Shown one piece after another: positions 1 through 11,999 of a stretch of DNA of 64,000 nucleotides (within the stretch, counting starts at the first letter, position 1; each line of letters opens with the position of its first letter). Position numbers and translations under genes: made by a program. Location: assembly GCA_021464415.1 (NCBI GenBank), contig CM038467.1, positions 17,261,127-17,325,126 on the forward strand, written 5' to 3'. The DNA is from Lonicera japonica (lineage: Eukaryota; Streptophyta; Magnoliopsida; Dipsacales; Caprifoliaceae). The notes below the pieces were generated by a model, which worked only from the letters and a program-made list of their open reading frames with translations, ran no database searches and was not told the origin of the DNA.

Positions 1-960
1 CATTAGAATTTTATTTGAAACTAAATTGTTAAATTGCAAAAATATTTTTATTTTACATTTAAAATTCGCTCAATTTTTGCCCAGTTTTGAGCTAACGGTA
101 AGATGGAGGCCTTCCCGGACTTCGATTATTTTGAATTTTTTACAGTAGTTAGACAACATTTCCTGGCACTTTTGACTAAAATTTGAGCATGATCCAACGG
201 TAAAATTGGGAGAAATTAACAAAAAAAAATTTGAATTTTTTTGTCAAAACTAATTGTTGGAAAGTTTGAAAATGTATACTTTGGAGTCAAAACCTTTCTT
301 AATCATCCCCAACAGCCATATGATTTTGCAAGCTATAAATATGAGTTTTAAGACTCATTTTTAACAACTTGAATGATCATACAAAACCATTTTTCATATA
401 TTCTTATTATTCAAGTATTCTAGCTAAAGCATTGATCAATCTCTTCATTCTTTGAGCTTATATTTATTGATCAATATTGATATCTCTTAGTGTGAGCTTC
501 ATTTGTATTTTGTTATACACAAGAGAGATATTGTACATTGGTGTTAGCCACCAAAACTTATTCAAATCATATTTGTGAGAGGTGTATCTCATAGAATAGC
601 AAGAGGGATTTCTTGTGAGGGTATTGAGGGTGTTTCAATACTTGTAAGAGCGTGTGAGAATAATACACTTGTAGAGGTTTAATCTTCACCCGGAAGGAGA
701 TCGGTTATAGTGAAAATTCTCGGGGAACTAACCGAGCGCAAAGTAGGGGAACAAGCTGAACTGTGTGGACAAAAAATATTCGACTTCGATCGGTTCAATC
801 TTTCTATCTCTTGCTCTATTATATTGTGCTATTTATTCATTGTGTTTGGAATTAACTTTGTTCTTGATTACTTGATAAATATAGATATCAAATATTTTTA
901 AATCATTTTTAAAAATTCGATTAAGTTTTAAAAACCCTATTCACCCCCCCCCTAGGGTAT
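1..960 (+). mobile_element. LTR-retrotransposon fragment (probable LTR and start of internal region)
   Basis: No intact gene. The stretch has a TATA-like box (GCTATAAATATGA near 332), a long AT-rich leader and a tract ACCCTATTCACCCCCCCCC near 934-953. From memory, that C-rich tract occurs at the LTR/leader boundary of many plant Copia-type elements. The 63-codon open frame at 710-901 is not protein-like. The left end lies outside the window, and I found no primer-binding site or second LTR. The class is inferred; a different AT-rich repeat is possible. Confidence 0.4.
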
Positions 961-1740
961 TTTTCGACCTACATCAACGAAACTTTTTTCTTCTCTTTTT
1001 TTATTTTTTTTATATAAACATGCACAAATACATCTATTATTCAATCTTATAGGGGAAGAGAACTGAACTTTCCTAGGAGTGAATCATAGTGCAGCGTGAA
1101 AAAATCCTTTTCACCTCTTTCTGTAATGGAGTTGCAGATACATGGTCTACTTTTTACATTTGTGATTTGTCCAAAAAAAAAGAAGTACCATTTTTTATTC
1201 ATTTTAAATAATGGATTGCTGACTGACCACCACCCCACAATTGGAGGACAACAACAAAAATGGAAGGATATAATGCATTAATGATTACCAACCGGTGGTA
1301 AAGCCAGGAATTTTGTTCAGGATAGACCAAACTAATAACACAACAAAAATTTAACATTTTAAGAAGCAAATCAACATTAAAACACTTAAATTTTAATATT
1401 CAAAATTTTTTGAAAAAATATAGTATAAGATTATAAGAAAGAAATCTAAACTATGAAGCTAAGAGCAATATAAGAAAAAAAAATGCACAGTGTAGAAAAG
1501 GGTCGAAACAAATGAAGAACGATAATGGACAAATGAAAGAAAAATAAACAAAAAAGAAATTGTCTTCCTTCTAATTATACACCGGGCCCCGTATTTAATT
1601 ACAAAATCAGACCCCCCCTATTTATATAGTTCATTGCACATATACCCCTCATTCATTAAACTTTTTTAATTACACAAATAACCCCTAATCTTTAGCCTAT
1701 CCCTACATGGCTCCGGCCCTATTACCAACTACTGATTTAT
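961..1740. other. Intergenic, AT-rich, no gene seen
   Basis: Short open frames on both strands at about 1047-1281 overlap each other and contain poly-A/poly-T runs, so they are not credible genes. The part near 1560-1720 alternates C-rich and AT-rich stretches and looks like decayed repeat DNA that I cannot classify. Confidence 0.5.
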
Positions 1741-1769
1741 TTCTTATTTTTGCCAACAATTTTTATTTG

Positions 1770-1865
1770 GTTGTTTTCGGTGACTACCTAGTTGGTATCG
1801 TATTTGAGGAACTAAGGTTCAAATCCTCTTGGCCACTCTCTGCCTTAAATGAATTGTCGAATTAT
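1770..1865 (+). repeat. tRNA-derived SINE-like fragment
   Basis: TACCTAGTTGGTA (1785-1797) resembles an RNA polymerase III box A, and AGGTTCAAATCCTC (1815-1828) matches box B (GGTTCRANYCC). The spacing is shorter than in a tRNA, and I see no cloverleaf, A-tail or flanking duplication. A decayed SINE or tRNA pseudogene is more likely than a tRNA gene. Confidence 0.35.
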
Positions 1866-2167
1866 TGATCGTTATTTATTGAAAAGTATAATTTTTTATA
1901 TTCATATCTTTGTATTTTCTCTCTAATACAAACACCTTATAAATTCAGAGTTTGAAAAAGAGGGGGAGCAATGAAAATGAGGATTTCAAATTTAGTCTAT
2001 ATAATTACCGATACAACCAACTAATTTGATAATTGGATGAGTAATTAATGGTGCACATCTCGAATTAATTTTGAGATGTGTATCACAAGCATTAGGTGTC
2101 GTTTTTTTATTGGTTGCTTAATTATTTTTTATTACTTACGTTTTAAATTTCCTACGTACATGAGAGC

Positions 2168-4329
2168 TAGGGGTGTTCAAAAATCGAACTGGACCGTCAA
2201 ACTGAATAAACCAAAGCGAAAAATGGACCGATTTGGATCGGACCATTTGAACTCGGTTCGGTCATGTCTAAATTTTTGTGGACTGAACCGGTCTTCGGTC
2301 TTGTGAATTTTTTACCCCTAAAATCGGATTGGACTGGTTATATTTATATATATAATTTATTTTTTAAAAATATATATACTTATTTAATATTTTTTCTAAG
2401 TCAAAACCTATCCTCATTCATTCATTCTTCACCCTCAACAACTCCGAGCCTCTACCTCTTCACTCTCTATGTCTCTATCATCTTCACTCACTTATCTTCA
2501 ATTTTCACACCACCGGCCACTCCACTCAGTCGATCAGATATCCCTCTCTCTCGCTCAGTCGATCTCCCTCTCTCTCGCTCAGTCGATCTCCCTCTCTCAT
2601 ACCACTGTGCCGCCGCTCACTCCTCTCATCTCTCACTCACAAGTCGTCGCTCTCATCTCCCTCTCCTCTTTCACTCACAACACCAATCGATCCCACTCCT
2701 CTCGCCGATCTCATGACCGAAGTTGTGTCCCAAACCTCTCTATCCCTCTCATTTTTTGGTATTTTCCATCTCTTATCTCTTTTTTCTTTTAATTTTTTCG
2801 ATTTGGATGTTCTATTTTCATTGACTATTTTGCATCTTTATTTAGATCTATATGATTTATCAAAGTTTGAACAAATTTCTTTGCGTAGTTAATTAGGTGC
2901 TGTTTGTATCTTACTTCTTTCCAGCTAGTCATTGGGAATTAATAATGATTATTTACCAATTAGGGTTTCTCAATTGCATTTTGAATGGTTCGTTCGTGCC
3001 TATGGCATTACAATGAATTCAATTAATTATTCGTGCTTATTTGTCATATTACTGTTACTTTTGGCACTAGCTATATGTAAGTTTTTAGAGAAAATGCCTG
3101 CGTATTACATTATACAGTGCTTAATAAATAATTTTATGATGAGAAATATTATTCTCAAAGAAATTTAGGAGTCCCAAGCAAACAAGCAACACTTATCTGT
3201 ATGATAAGGATCTTACTCAAAAGGAACAATGCTCTATCATAATCCATGTAAATATATATAAGTTTGATGTGTGTGCCATTGGTGTACGAGTTACTTGACA
3301 ATTTTGTGTAATTGAGTGAGTGATTTTCTATTAAACAGGACTTGGATCTTTGGTTGCAACTGAAGACAAAGAATTTATTGGAGAGAGTATAAGTGTTTGA
3401 TTTAAATGAAAATGCTATTTTGCTTTCTGATTTGTGGAAAGACAGAAAAGATGTTGTTGCGTTTGCTTGACATTTTGCGTATTTATAGCATCTTCTGTAT
3501 TTTCATTTACGTTGAGTTCATTACAAGATCTTTGGGCTAATTAAATATGGTTGGTTCACTAAGCTATAAATAAAATTATAGATGTGTGCTCTATTCCAGA
3601 TGAGTTGATTATCTAGCCGCAAAGAATGAAATGGTTTTTAGCTTAACAAGTTTTTGATGTTATCAATGTCTTAATTAATGTAGGCTGAATTTTCCTATAT
3701 GTGTTCTTAATGAGATTGTTATGTGCAAGCAAAAGCATTTTATGAGCAAAGAAACTTCAAAGGAGGTATGTATTCTAAAGATCATAAATATTTCACTAGA
3801 AAATAACTTGACAATACTTGAAATTCTAATATTTCTTAGGCAATTTATCCAAGTAATTAAAGTTGATTGTACGAATATGAATTTTAATTTAACTTGAACT
3901 ATTATATATTTAATTCTTTGTATATTCTCTAGTAAGTCCATCAAGTTTGTTGATAACTGCAATAGTTAAAGCACGTGGTTTTGACATACTTTCTTATACT
4001 CTCAAACGCTTAAATTATTGTGCTTGGTGCAGACGAATTCAGAACAATAACAAAAAAATGTTTCTTTGTCTTATAAGTGTACCTATTAAATTACTGGCCA
4101 GATTGCATTATAATGCATAACCTAATTAGTGCATTATCAATTTATATATTTGATCCAAGTTTTGATCCTAATACAACTCTTAGGCCCAAAAAAAAAAGCC
4201 CAGACTGAATGGATCGACCGAAATCGGACCAGTTTGATATGATCTGGTCCGGTCCGATCTTAACATTCATTTCGGTCTGGTCCAGTCCTCTGCTGTTCAG
4301 TCTAGTCAACCGGACTGTGCACACCCCAA
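2168..4329. mobile_element. hAT-like DNA transposon, nonautonomous or decayed, about 2.16 kb
   Basis: The ends are inverted: TAGGGGTGTTC at 2168 and the complement of TTGGGGTGTGC ending at 4329. Both subterminal zones (2180-2300 and 4200-4330) are dense in GGTCCGGTCC-like and CGGTT-like motifs in opposite orientation, as in many plant hAT elements. The flanks ATGAGAGC (2160-2167) and ATGAGGGT (4330-4337) agree at 6 of 8 positions, consistent with an old 8-bp target duplication. No transposase frame is visible. The region 2400-2760 is C/T-rich with a repeated TCAGTCGATCTCCCTCTCTC unit and could be captured gene leader sequence, though nothing identifies a donor. Confidence 0.65.
2535..2600 (+). 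repeat. Short tandem repeat, about 26-bp unit
   Basis: CTCAGTCGATC followed by CCTCTCTCTCG recurs two to three times in tandem inside the hAT-like element. The two overlapping open frames crossing it are low-complexity Ser/Leu/His products and are not counted as genes. Confidence 0.6.
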
Positions 4330-4337
4330 ATGAGGGT

Positions 4338-4790
4338 TGTTGAATGTATTTTCGATCCATATTAATTCAATAGAGACTTCCCAAAATAAAATTCAAGTTG
4401 TTTATTATTTTCCCACTTGAGATCTCTATTATGATTAACTAAAGGAATATTGGATTTTTTTTTAAGTTTCAATGATAATTATATATAATTTTAAATGTTC
4501 CTTTGTCCTTGTCAATTGTTTTAGTTGTGGGGACATGTTAACATGGTGCATGTGAAAGCAAATCAATTCATGAATAAAGAGATAGATAAAGATCAATATG
4601 CGCGTGGGCGTGGGTGTCGTGTTGTTGAAGGTGGCGGGATTAAAAATGGTGAGAAAGTGCAGTGGGTAATGTTTGGATTTTTTTTATTTTTTTTAATATG
4701 GTGAATGAGAAGACTATTGGGAACGTGGGAACAATAACCAAGTTTTATATCTACAAATAAACTTAAAAAATCTCTTTCGAGAATTTCCAT
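4338..4790. other. Intergenic, no gene seen
   Basis: AT-rich sequence with a short GT-rich part near 4597-4640. I see no coding frame, RNA gene or paired termini here. Confidence 0.5.
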
Positions 4791-4799
4791 GAACACTTG

Positions 4800-5420
4800 G
4801 CAGGCATAAACCGTCAAGCAATAGGATCTTTGCTCAAACTAAGAATCGCTAATATAATACCAAACAAATATGAATAAAAAATAAAGAGTAATCACAACCA
4901 AGTACAAAGCAAAGAGAAAGAACACACTAGACTTTTGTGGAACCATTCGGATCTTGCACCAAGAGGGATCAACTTTATTGATAACCAATAATTTACACCA
5001 ATTCTCTCACAATAATCCTCATTCTAGATCAATGGAACAAACATCCAATGATTACCTCTCAACCCTAGCTAAACCATAGCTAACCACAAGTCTCTCTATT
5101 TTCACTATTGCAAAGCAGCACTCTTTTAAGACTATTAAAAATAGAAAAAAACCTCTTTATTTATACCCATTGAAAAATTAGACTTGTTACTTTTACCCGC
5201 CTAGGTGCAAAAGCAAAACATGTTTTGTACCCATTCTGAGTGATTACTGACTTTGTGTAAAACATGTTTTGCACCTTTTACGAGCACACTGTCTGGTGCA
5301 AAAGAATTTTTTCATCTTTTACGAGCACATTGCCTGATGCAAAACAGTTTTTGCAACATCACTACTTACATCAATTACGAGCCAAACACAACAAAGACAA
5401 TGGCCGGCGTGGTGGTGAAT
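4800..5420 (-). mobile_element. Probable LTR fragment with internal sub-repeats
   Basis: The complement of this stretch reads like an LTR transcript leader (short exon-like pieces, a TATA-like TATTTATACCC at about 5157). At 5200-5370 there are repeated GTGCAAAA / TTTTGCAC units separated by TTTTACGAGCACA. I found neither a second LTR nor clear TG...CA ends, so the class is inferred. Confidence 0.3.
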
Positions 5421-5762
5421 TGTTATGGTTAATTAGATAAGTGATGTGACTATGAGTTGGAGGATTAATTAGTGGCATGTGATGGTTTAATAATGGAGCA
5501 GCATTAGTTTATTGATCGAGTGGTTTGTTTAAGGATTTAGTAGCACCAATGGATTTTGGTTTAAGATATATTTTGAAAGGCTTGAGTAGTAAGGTGGTAG
5601 TGAAATGAAGTAACGAGCGGATAGCCGCAATTAATTAAGACCACAAGAAAATGAGTATAAAATAATGGTTATGGCGAGTGGCACTATTAATCGCACACCG
5701 ATAACAACAGAATTTTGATTACCTAATCAAGTTAAGAGTATTTTTCTCCTTTCGATACTATG
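5421..5762. other. Intergenic, no gene seen
   Basis: A stretch rich in TGGTG and AATTAG motifs with no open frame of note. It ends at the 3' end of the LINE. Confidence 0.4.
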
Positions 5763-8700
5763 TTTTGTTTGGTAAATTAATTTTCATTCAACAAAACAAA
5801 GAATACATCTTCCAAGGGGCATACCCCAGGATTACACTAAGACTTTCTCATTGATCCCCCAATTTTTCCAAATAATCCAATTACAATAATTCATCTTGGC
5901 GCTCCAATTCGATGCTTTTGCACAAACATAGTTTCCTATTTCCTTCGCAACTTGACTGAGAAGATGAGCTTCACCTCGAAAAATCCTCATATTCCTTTCA
6001 TGCCACACCATGTAAATAGACACATTGAAAGCTAATCTCCCCACCCTAGCTTTAAAACAGCTACCTTTAAATTTGAAACAAGCAGTTTTCAGTTCTTCAC
6101 TCCATGATCCACACCTATACCTTTCATTACATCTATTTAGGACAACGCCCCATACCTGACAAGCGTAATTGCATTGAAAGAATAAATGATATATGGTTTT
6201 TGCACCAGTGCCACACAAAGCACAAGTCGAATCTATTACAACTCCCTTCTTGACAAGCTTCTATTTCGTTCTCATTCTACCTTTACATGCGAGCCAAGCA
6301 ATAAAACTACATCGCGGGATATTATCCTTATGCCAAATCAGAGAGGCCCAAGACACAGTGGGAAACTTTATTCAGATTTCCTCCCACATGGTTTGACAAG
6401 AATACTCACCACTTCTATCAAGCAGCCACTGTACTTTGTCTTCTTGGTTTTGGTTCGGGTTATAATTAGGCATATGAGTTCTAATATGAACCAAATCTCT
6501 TGAAGTAGGGGCAAACATACACCAAGAATTACCCCTAATAAAATCTGTCACTTTGGCAGTGCTAGTACTTCCAGCATCCAAGTATATTCGAGAACCAAAT
6601 TGAATTAGAGGACCACACGGATGCCAATAATCCATCCACATCCAAGTATCTCTCATATTCCCAACAACATACTGAATACGACTCTAAGCAATGTCCCTGA
6701 GTTTCATAAGCTTTCTCTAAGTCCAAGAAACATCACCTTAAACCACACTAGTCCATAAATTTTTATGACCCAACATAAAAATATGACACCATTTTACCAA
6801 CATGCTATCTTTCTTCCTAGTAAGATCCCATAAATGTCTAACCATACAAGCTTTGTTCCATATTACTATATTTTTAATACCCAAACCCCCCTTCTTTTTT
6901 ACGGCAGCATACTTCATTCCAAGCCACCTTAGCACTATGCTTTTTTAAATCTGAACCAGACCACAAAAATCTGCTAAGAATAGCATCAATATCCTTAAGC
7001 ACCTTCTTAGGTAATATAAAAATGGTACTCCAATAGGCTTGCACACTATGTAAAACTAAAATAACTAATTGGATTCTTCCAATATAGCTCAAAGCAGTGG
7101 CAGTCCAGTTTTGCACTCTAGCAACAATTTTTCTCATAATATCTTCACAGTTTCTAGCCTTCAGTCTGGTAGAAATCAAAGGCACTCCAAGGTACCTCAC
7201 TGTCAACTCTTTAGTTTTCATTCTGATACAATGAACTAAATCTCTCCACAACTCCTCATCCACACCTGCTACAAACATGTTACTCTTTTGCATATTTGGT
7301 TTGAGACCAGACTGCTCACCAAATGCATCCAAAGCAGCTTTGAAAATGCCAAAAGAATTATAATCAGCTCCATAATAAAAGAAACACATCATCATTAAAA
7401 ATGACGTGAGTAATGGCTAATTGACTGCATTTAGGGTGGTAAACAAACCCTTTTTGCTAAGATAATCCTCCAAAAGATTAGAAAAGGCTTCCATAACTAA
7501 AATGAAGAGATAAAAAGATATGGGATTGCATTATTGTAAGCCTTTAGCGCCCTTAAAAAAACCATCCACACAACTATTTAAAGAAATTGAATAATGTGAG
7601 GTAAAAATACACATCATGATCCATTTAATCATCTTATGAGGAAAATTAATAGCTTCCAACACCTTCTCCACATAGCACCATTCAACTGAGTCATAGGCTT
7701 TTTGAAGGTCCACCTTAAGAGGATATCTAAGTATACCATCATTCTTATAGTAACCCCTCATCAGCTCTTGCATGAGAAGAATATCATTAGAAATATGTAT
7801 GCCTGTCATAAAGGCTAGTTGCTGACTGCCAATAAGTAAACTAAGATAAGGCTTTAGTTTTTGAATTAGAATCGTTGAAATGCATTTATAAACAACATTA
7901 CAACAAGCAATTGGCCTAAAGTCCTTCATAGTGTTCGGCACTTAAACTTTAGGAATTAAGGATATAGGTATGGTGTTCCATGACTTAGGAGTCTTCCAGT
8001 AGAAAAGAAAGAGAAAATTGCTTTAGTAATATCCGGACCAACAATCTCCCAATTGCACTTGAAAAAGGCAGCATTATACCCATCCGGACCTAGAGCCTTA
8101 CTAGAATCAATACTGAACATAGCATTTTTGACATCCAATTCTGTAACCGGACTTAATATAGCTTCTTGATGGTCAACATTCAGTCTTTTTCTGATTCTAA
8201 AAGGTCCACCATTCACATTTTGACTCTTCCCCAGCACTTGCATAAAGTATCTAATAGTTTCTTTGTGCACTGCCTGTTCACCCTCAATTCGATCCCCCTC
8301 TACACTATTAATACTCATCACTTTATTACGGGCCTTAGTCATATTCACCTTCCGAAAAAAAATATGAAGTGTTATCATCACCACACTTAAGCCATTTAAT
8401 TATAGCTTTTTGTCTAAAAAAATCCTCATCATTACTTAAAGCAATATATTTCTACAGAAGATCTCTTTTAATTTGCCTCATAGCTGCAGTAACACCACCC
8501 TGTTGCATTAACCTTTGGTGAGTATTCAAATCATCTTTAGCGTCTTTAACTCTAGTAGACAGATTGTTGTAAACTCTTTGATTTAGCTTCTTTAATTCAA
8601 CTTTCAACTTCTTAAGTTTCATATGCACCTAATACATAGCATTCCCCTCAACTTGTTACTCCCATACTGATCTGACAATAATTTTGAATTGATAATTTTT

Positions 8701-9460
8701 CATCCAATAGTCAAAAAATTTAAAAGGCCTTATACCCATTCTCCTCTCCTCTAGTATAGACACAATAATAAGACTATGATCAGAAACCCACTTACTAATG
8801 CCTCGGCTTCAACATTAGGATAAGTAATCAACCATGCATCATTAATCAACACCCTATCAATACGACTCTGAATAGCAGCATCACCATCATTCTTTTTATC
8901 CCAAATATAAAACTGACCCTTAGTGTTCATTTCCATTAACTAATTATAGTTAATACACTCATTAAAATAATCCATTTCCCCTAGATCAACTAGTAAACCT
9001 CCACGCCTCTCACTAGCCACTCTGACAACATTAAAGTCCCCCATAAGGAGCCAAGGTAAACTTGCGACCCTACAAGCAATGTGCTCAATATCTTTTCACA
9101 AATCCATTCTTAATTGTTTATCATTGTGCCCACAGATGCCAGTCAAAACAAATTCTTTACTCATATCCCTAATTTTCACAACACATGTAATAGTCTGAAT
9201 AGTACAAAGAAGAGTATTAACCTCCAAAACATGGGGGTTCCACCCAATCCAAACCTACTAACACCTTTACCAGGCCAGTTATGCGCCAAATTCCACTGGA
9301 GAAGGCACTTAGCTTTAACTTTATCAATGTTTATCCATTAACTTTATTTTCAACTATGCAGATCAAACATAAGTGATTCTCCTTAATGAACTTTCTGATT
9401 TCTCTTTGCTTATGAGGGGCATTCAACCCTTTAATATTTCAGCATGCTATCTTAATCATA
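5763..9460 (-). mobile_element. LINE (non-LTR retrotransposon), ORF2 only, decayed
   Basis: Reading the minus strand from 9460 to 5763, ORF2 domains appear in the expected order: an endonuclease start with NIKGLN (about 9440), endonuclease C-terminal part with IQSRIDRVL (8751-8936), reverse-transcriptase fingers with ALGPDG (7956-8384), RT palm with KVDLQKAYDSVEW (7531-7941), a degenerate FADD-like box YYGAD and thumb (6738-7395), and an RNase H-like/zinc-binding C-terminus with CGTGAKTIYHLFFQC (5832-6218). The 3' end (complement of 5763-5800) reads GAATGAAAATTAATTTACC, a typical plant LINE tail. There is no ORF1 upstream of the ORF2 start, so the copy is 5'-truncated. Confidence 0.88.
5832..9460 (-). 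pseudogene. LINE ORF2 pseudogene: endonuclease, reverse transcriptase, zf-RVT region
   Basis: In an intact element this protein would nick target DNA and copy element RNA onto it. Here the frame is broken into at least seven pieces. The first break is very early: the usual WNIRGLN motif near the start reads with a TGA in place of the Trp codon (about 9440). The reverse-transcriptase FADD box is altered to YYGAD with surrounding residues unlike the family. Further frameshifts lie near 8945, 8390, 7945, 7400 and 6660. It cannot encode an active enzyme. The pieces were assigned from motifs remembered for plant LINE ORF2 proteins. Confidence 0.85.
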
Positions 9461-10416
9461 GAAAAACGGAGAGAATTCACTATAATTAGATCTATCTTAG
9501 CATGTCAATGTGACTGGCCAAAAGGCCTCTTGTTCAAGGCCTTGGTAAAGACCCCAAAGCCGTTGAAGATTGGTTCAAAAAACTCACAACCAAGAAAGAA
9601 AAGCTAACAAAGCTCCACTTTTACTTCCATGACACATTAAGTGGCAAGAACCCAACTGGTTACAGTGTTGCCCAGTCCAACATTACTTCCACGTCGCCCA
9701 CCTTCTTCGGCATGGTTTTCATGATCGATGACCCATTGACCATTGGGCCCGAGCCCAATTCCCCGGTCATCGGCCAAGCCCAGGGGTTGTATGGCTCCGC
9801 CGGATTGGAGGAGGTAAGTCTAATGATGAGTCTAAAATTTTGTCTTCACAAATGGCGAGTATAAGGGTAGCACTCTAAGCAGGGCCGGCCCTGAGTTTTA
9901 AGGGCCCTAAGCGAATTTTGTTTCGGAGCCCTTTATATTTTTGTATATCCGTATAGTAATAGTATATCAATAAATTTGTAACAATATATATATAGCATAA
10001 TACAATGACATTTGAAAAATTATAAAAAGAGTAATTAAATTTTTCAGTCATATGGAATTTAGTCAAAACAACAACTAAAAGATATATATATATACAAATT
10101 CAACTTCAAATCAAATAACTATAGAGAGAAATCTTGAGAAACAAATGAATATAAAAAGTGTTGTGTATTGTTAATACAGAAGGACGTGTTAAAGAATATG
10201 AAAACTTTATTAAAAATAAATAAAATTAACTAAAGACCTTGTTTAAGAAAGCTAATAAATAATTTTATTTTGGGGTTCTTTCATATTTTTGTATATTCAT
10301 GTAATATATAGAATTTTCGGGAAGTGATCTCAAACGATTAACTAGGAGAATTCCTCCTGTGTTGGATGGATTTTCTCTCCTGCCAAAGTGTTAAGATCAA
10401 TTCAAATCAACAGGAG

Positions 10417-10448
<32 letters not shown>

Positions 10449-10653
10449 CGTTAAAGAGGGTCCATAATTTTATTTTGTCACAAATTTTTAAAACAGATTT
10501 AACTTGAAGAGGTAGAAGAAAGATGAGGCGTTCAAAGAGAGTTTTGGATTTTATTTTTTTTCTAGATTAATTGGTTTTAAGATAGTTTAACTTAAAGAGT
10601 AGGGTGAGTTGAATATTTATATGGGTGTGAACAAGAGCACCTTAAATTTTTAG

Positions 10654-10832
10654 TCAAAACAAAAGATAAAAAATGTAACTTTTGTTCAAGAAAACAAAAA
10701 ACAAACTTAGGCTTACAAAGCATTTAAAGAGAAAAAAGAGTACTCAAAACAAAAAATGAAAGACATAACTTTTTGTTCAAGAAAAAAAAAACAAACTTAG
10801 ATTTAACAACCATTTAAAAGGAAAAAAAGAGT
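10654..10832 (+). repeat. Imperfect tandem duplication inside the hAT element
   Basis: Two adjacent copies of about 90 bp both carry TTTTGTTCAAGAAAA, ACAAACTTAG and CATTTAAA in the same order. This is a local duplication, not two elements. Confidence 0.7.
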
Positions 10833-10844
10833 AAAAAAAATATT

Positions 10845-10926
10845 TTTCACTGCCAAGGCTTGAACTATTGACCCACAACACAAATTCATTTCTAACATAC
10901 TTTCCCGCTGGGCCAATGAGCAGGGT
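10845..10926 (-). repeat. SINE-like (tRNA-derived) segment, minus strand
   Basis: On the minus strand TTGGCCCAGCGGG (complement of 10904-10916) fits box A and AGTTCAAGCC (complement of 10857-10866) fits box B, about 40 bp apart. An A-rich tail is poor and no target duplication was found. Confidence 0.4.
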
Positions 10927-11240
10927 TAGTGATTATCACAACGTCAAATAATTTAAACGTTATACATACATATATATATAAAAGGTCCAAAAAATTTTGG
11001 GGCCCTGGTACGTCGGGGGCCCTAGGCGGCGGCCTGGGCCGCCTATGCCCAGGGCCGGCCCTGACTCTAAGTGTTTTGGGTAGGAATCCGGCACTAGAGA
11101 AGTACCGTGAGATGCCAATACAAGGCGAGTCTGGTGTTTTCCGGCTGGCACGTGGAATTGCGACGGCAAAGACGTATTGGTTAAATTTTACCTCGGGTGA
11201 TGCTATTGTTGAGTATAACGTCATGGTTATTCATTATTGA

Positions 11241-11460
11241 ATACTCATACTGAAATGTATTTTTATTTTACATTGTTATTTTATTTGGTTTTGTTTTGTT
11301 GATTCTGTACCGTTCCCATTACAGACACATATTCGATCTGTATTATTTGAGTCTTGTATGTCTGCTTTGAGTCGGATTCATGGCTAATGTAGTAGTGTTT
11401 TTATTCGCATTTGCGTATTTCGCTACATAAGGTTAAGAATGCATTTATTTTGTTATCTAA
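11241..11460. other. Flank downstream of the dirigent relic
   Basis: AT-rich sequence that may include the former 3' untranslated region. No other feature is recognised. Confidence 0.4.
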
Positions 11461-11464
11461 ATCT

Positions 11465-11815
11465 GAATGCTGAATTCAGAGACTAAAGATTAATTGTAAA
11501 GTTTAAAAGCTAAATCCAAAAAATGTGTTAATTTTCTGTATGAATGTCAAATCTAAACAAGTTTTGTTTTAATATCTGTACCACATGTCAATGTTAAATG
11601 AATGTAATTTGGAAAATTTTACCCTTATCTTTTAATTTTACAAAAGTTAAACATAATATTAAAAGGAGAAGAGTAAAAAAGAAATTTAAAACCTAAGAGG
11701 TAAGACAGCTTCTGATTTTTCCAGAGGCCCGACAAAACTTTAGATCTGATCTTTTAATGCCATTAAACAGTATTTAAAACCTATGAAATCTGAATAGGCC
11801 TTCAAATTAGTTATT
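11465..11815. repeat. Unclassified repeat, copy 1 (uninterrupted)
   Basis: This stretch shares blocks in the same order with 12360-13745: ACAAAAGTTAAACATAAT, TTAAAAGGA, AGAGACAAAACT-like, TTTTAATGCCAT and AAATCTGAATA. Copy 2 has the same blocks separated by three MITEs, so copy 1 serves as the unoccupied form. The family is not identified. Confidence 0.55.
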
Positions 11816-11854
11816 GCTTTGTACTAGCCCATTCCAAGTCTTCGTGCTTTGCAC

Positions 11855-11960
11855 AATGAGTCTAGTTCAGCAGGCACTCACTCGAACATGAAAGATGTCT
11901 CGGGTTTGAATCTCACCAGAAAATTTTGAGTGGGGGGTTTTCTTTGTTTATTATTATTGA
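11855..11960 (+). repeat. tRNA-derived SINE-like element
   Basis: TAGTTCAGCAGG (11863-11874) fits box A and GGGTTTGAATCTC (11902-11914) fits box B, with tRNA-like spacing. A T-rich tail with TTATTATTATTGA follows. No flanking duplication was confirmed. A related fragment with CTAGCTCAGCCTG lies near 12318. Confidence 0.5.
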
Positions 11961-11999
11961 AAGGAAAATATTTAAACCTTCCTCTTTATATATATATAA

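Larger units (their letters stand above)
9880..11063. mobile_element. hAT nonautonomous element inside the dirigent coding sequence
   Basis: The left end is CAGGGCCGGCCCTG at 9880 and the right end is the same self-complementary 14-mer ending at 11063. A perfect 8-bp duplication ACTCTAAG flanks it (9872-9879 and 11064-11071), the length expected for hAT. The inner ends repeat GGGCCCTAAGCG / GGGGCCCTAGGCGG. No transposase frame is present. It also holds an imperfect direct repeat of about 90 bp (10654-10741 and 10745-10832) and a SINE-like stretch near 10857-10915. Confidence 0.93.
9507..11240 (+). pseudogene. Dirigent-family protein pseudogene, split by a hAT insertion
   Basis: Dirigent proteins are secreted beta-barrel proteins that steer phenoxy-radical coupling in lignan and lignin-related chemistry. 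The left part (about 9519-9879) encodes a GKDPKAVEDWFKK segment, then LHFYFHDTLSGKNPT, a GMVFMIDDPLTIGPEP block, IGQAQGLYGSAG and VFTNGEYKGSTLS. The right part (11064-11240) continues with VLGRNPALEKYREMP, FRLARGIATAKTYW, GDAIVEYNV and a TGA stop at 11238-11240. Three lesions are visible: the signal peptide is missing and the frame meets a TGA near 9510; a one-base frameshift lies between the EEVSLMM and NFVF segments near 9830; and a 1184-bp element interrupts the GSTLS/VLGRN junction. Without the element the two sides join in frame at Leu-Ser-Val-Leu. Confidence 0.88.

Noticed and set aside
2264..2792. 150- and 107-codon frames in the hAT-like element
   Set aside because: Overlapping low-complexity Ser/Leu/His products created by CT-rich repeats.
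10892..11240. Paired opposite-strand frames at the right end of the hAT element
   Set aside because: The plus frame is the hAT end fused to the real dirigent C-terminus; the minus frame is its shadow.
11863..11914. Possible tRNA gene
   Set aside because: Box A and box B are present, but no cloverleaf or acceptor stem can be paired, so it is listed as SINE-like.
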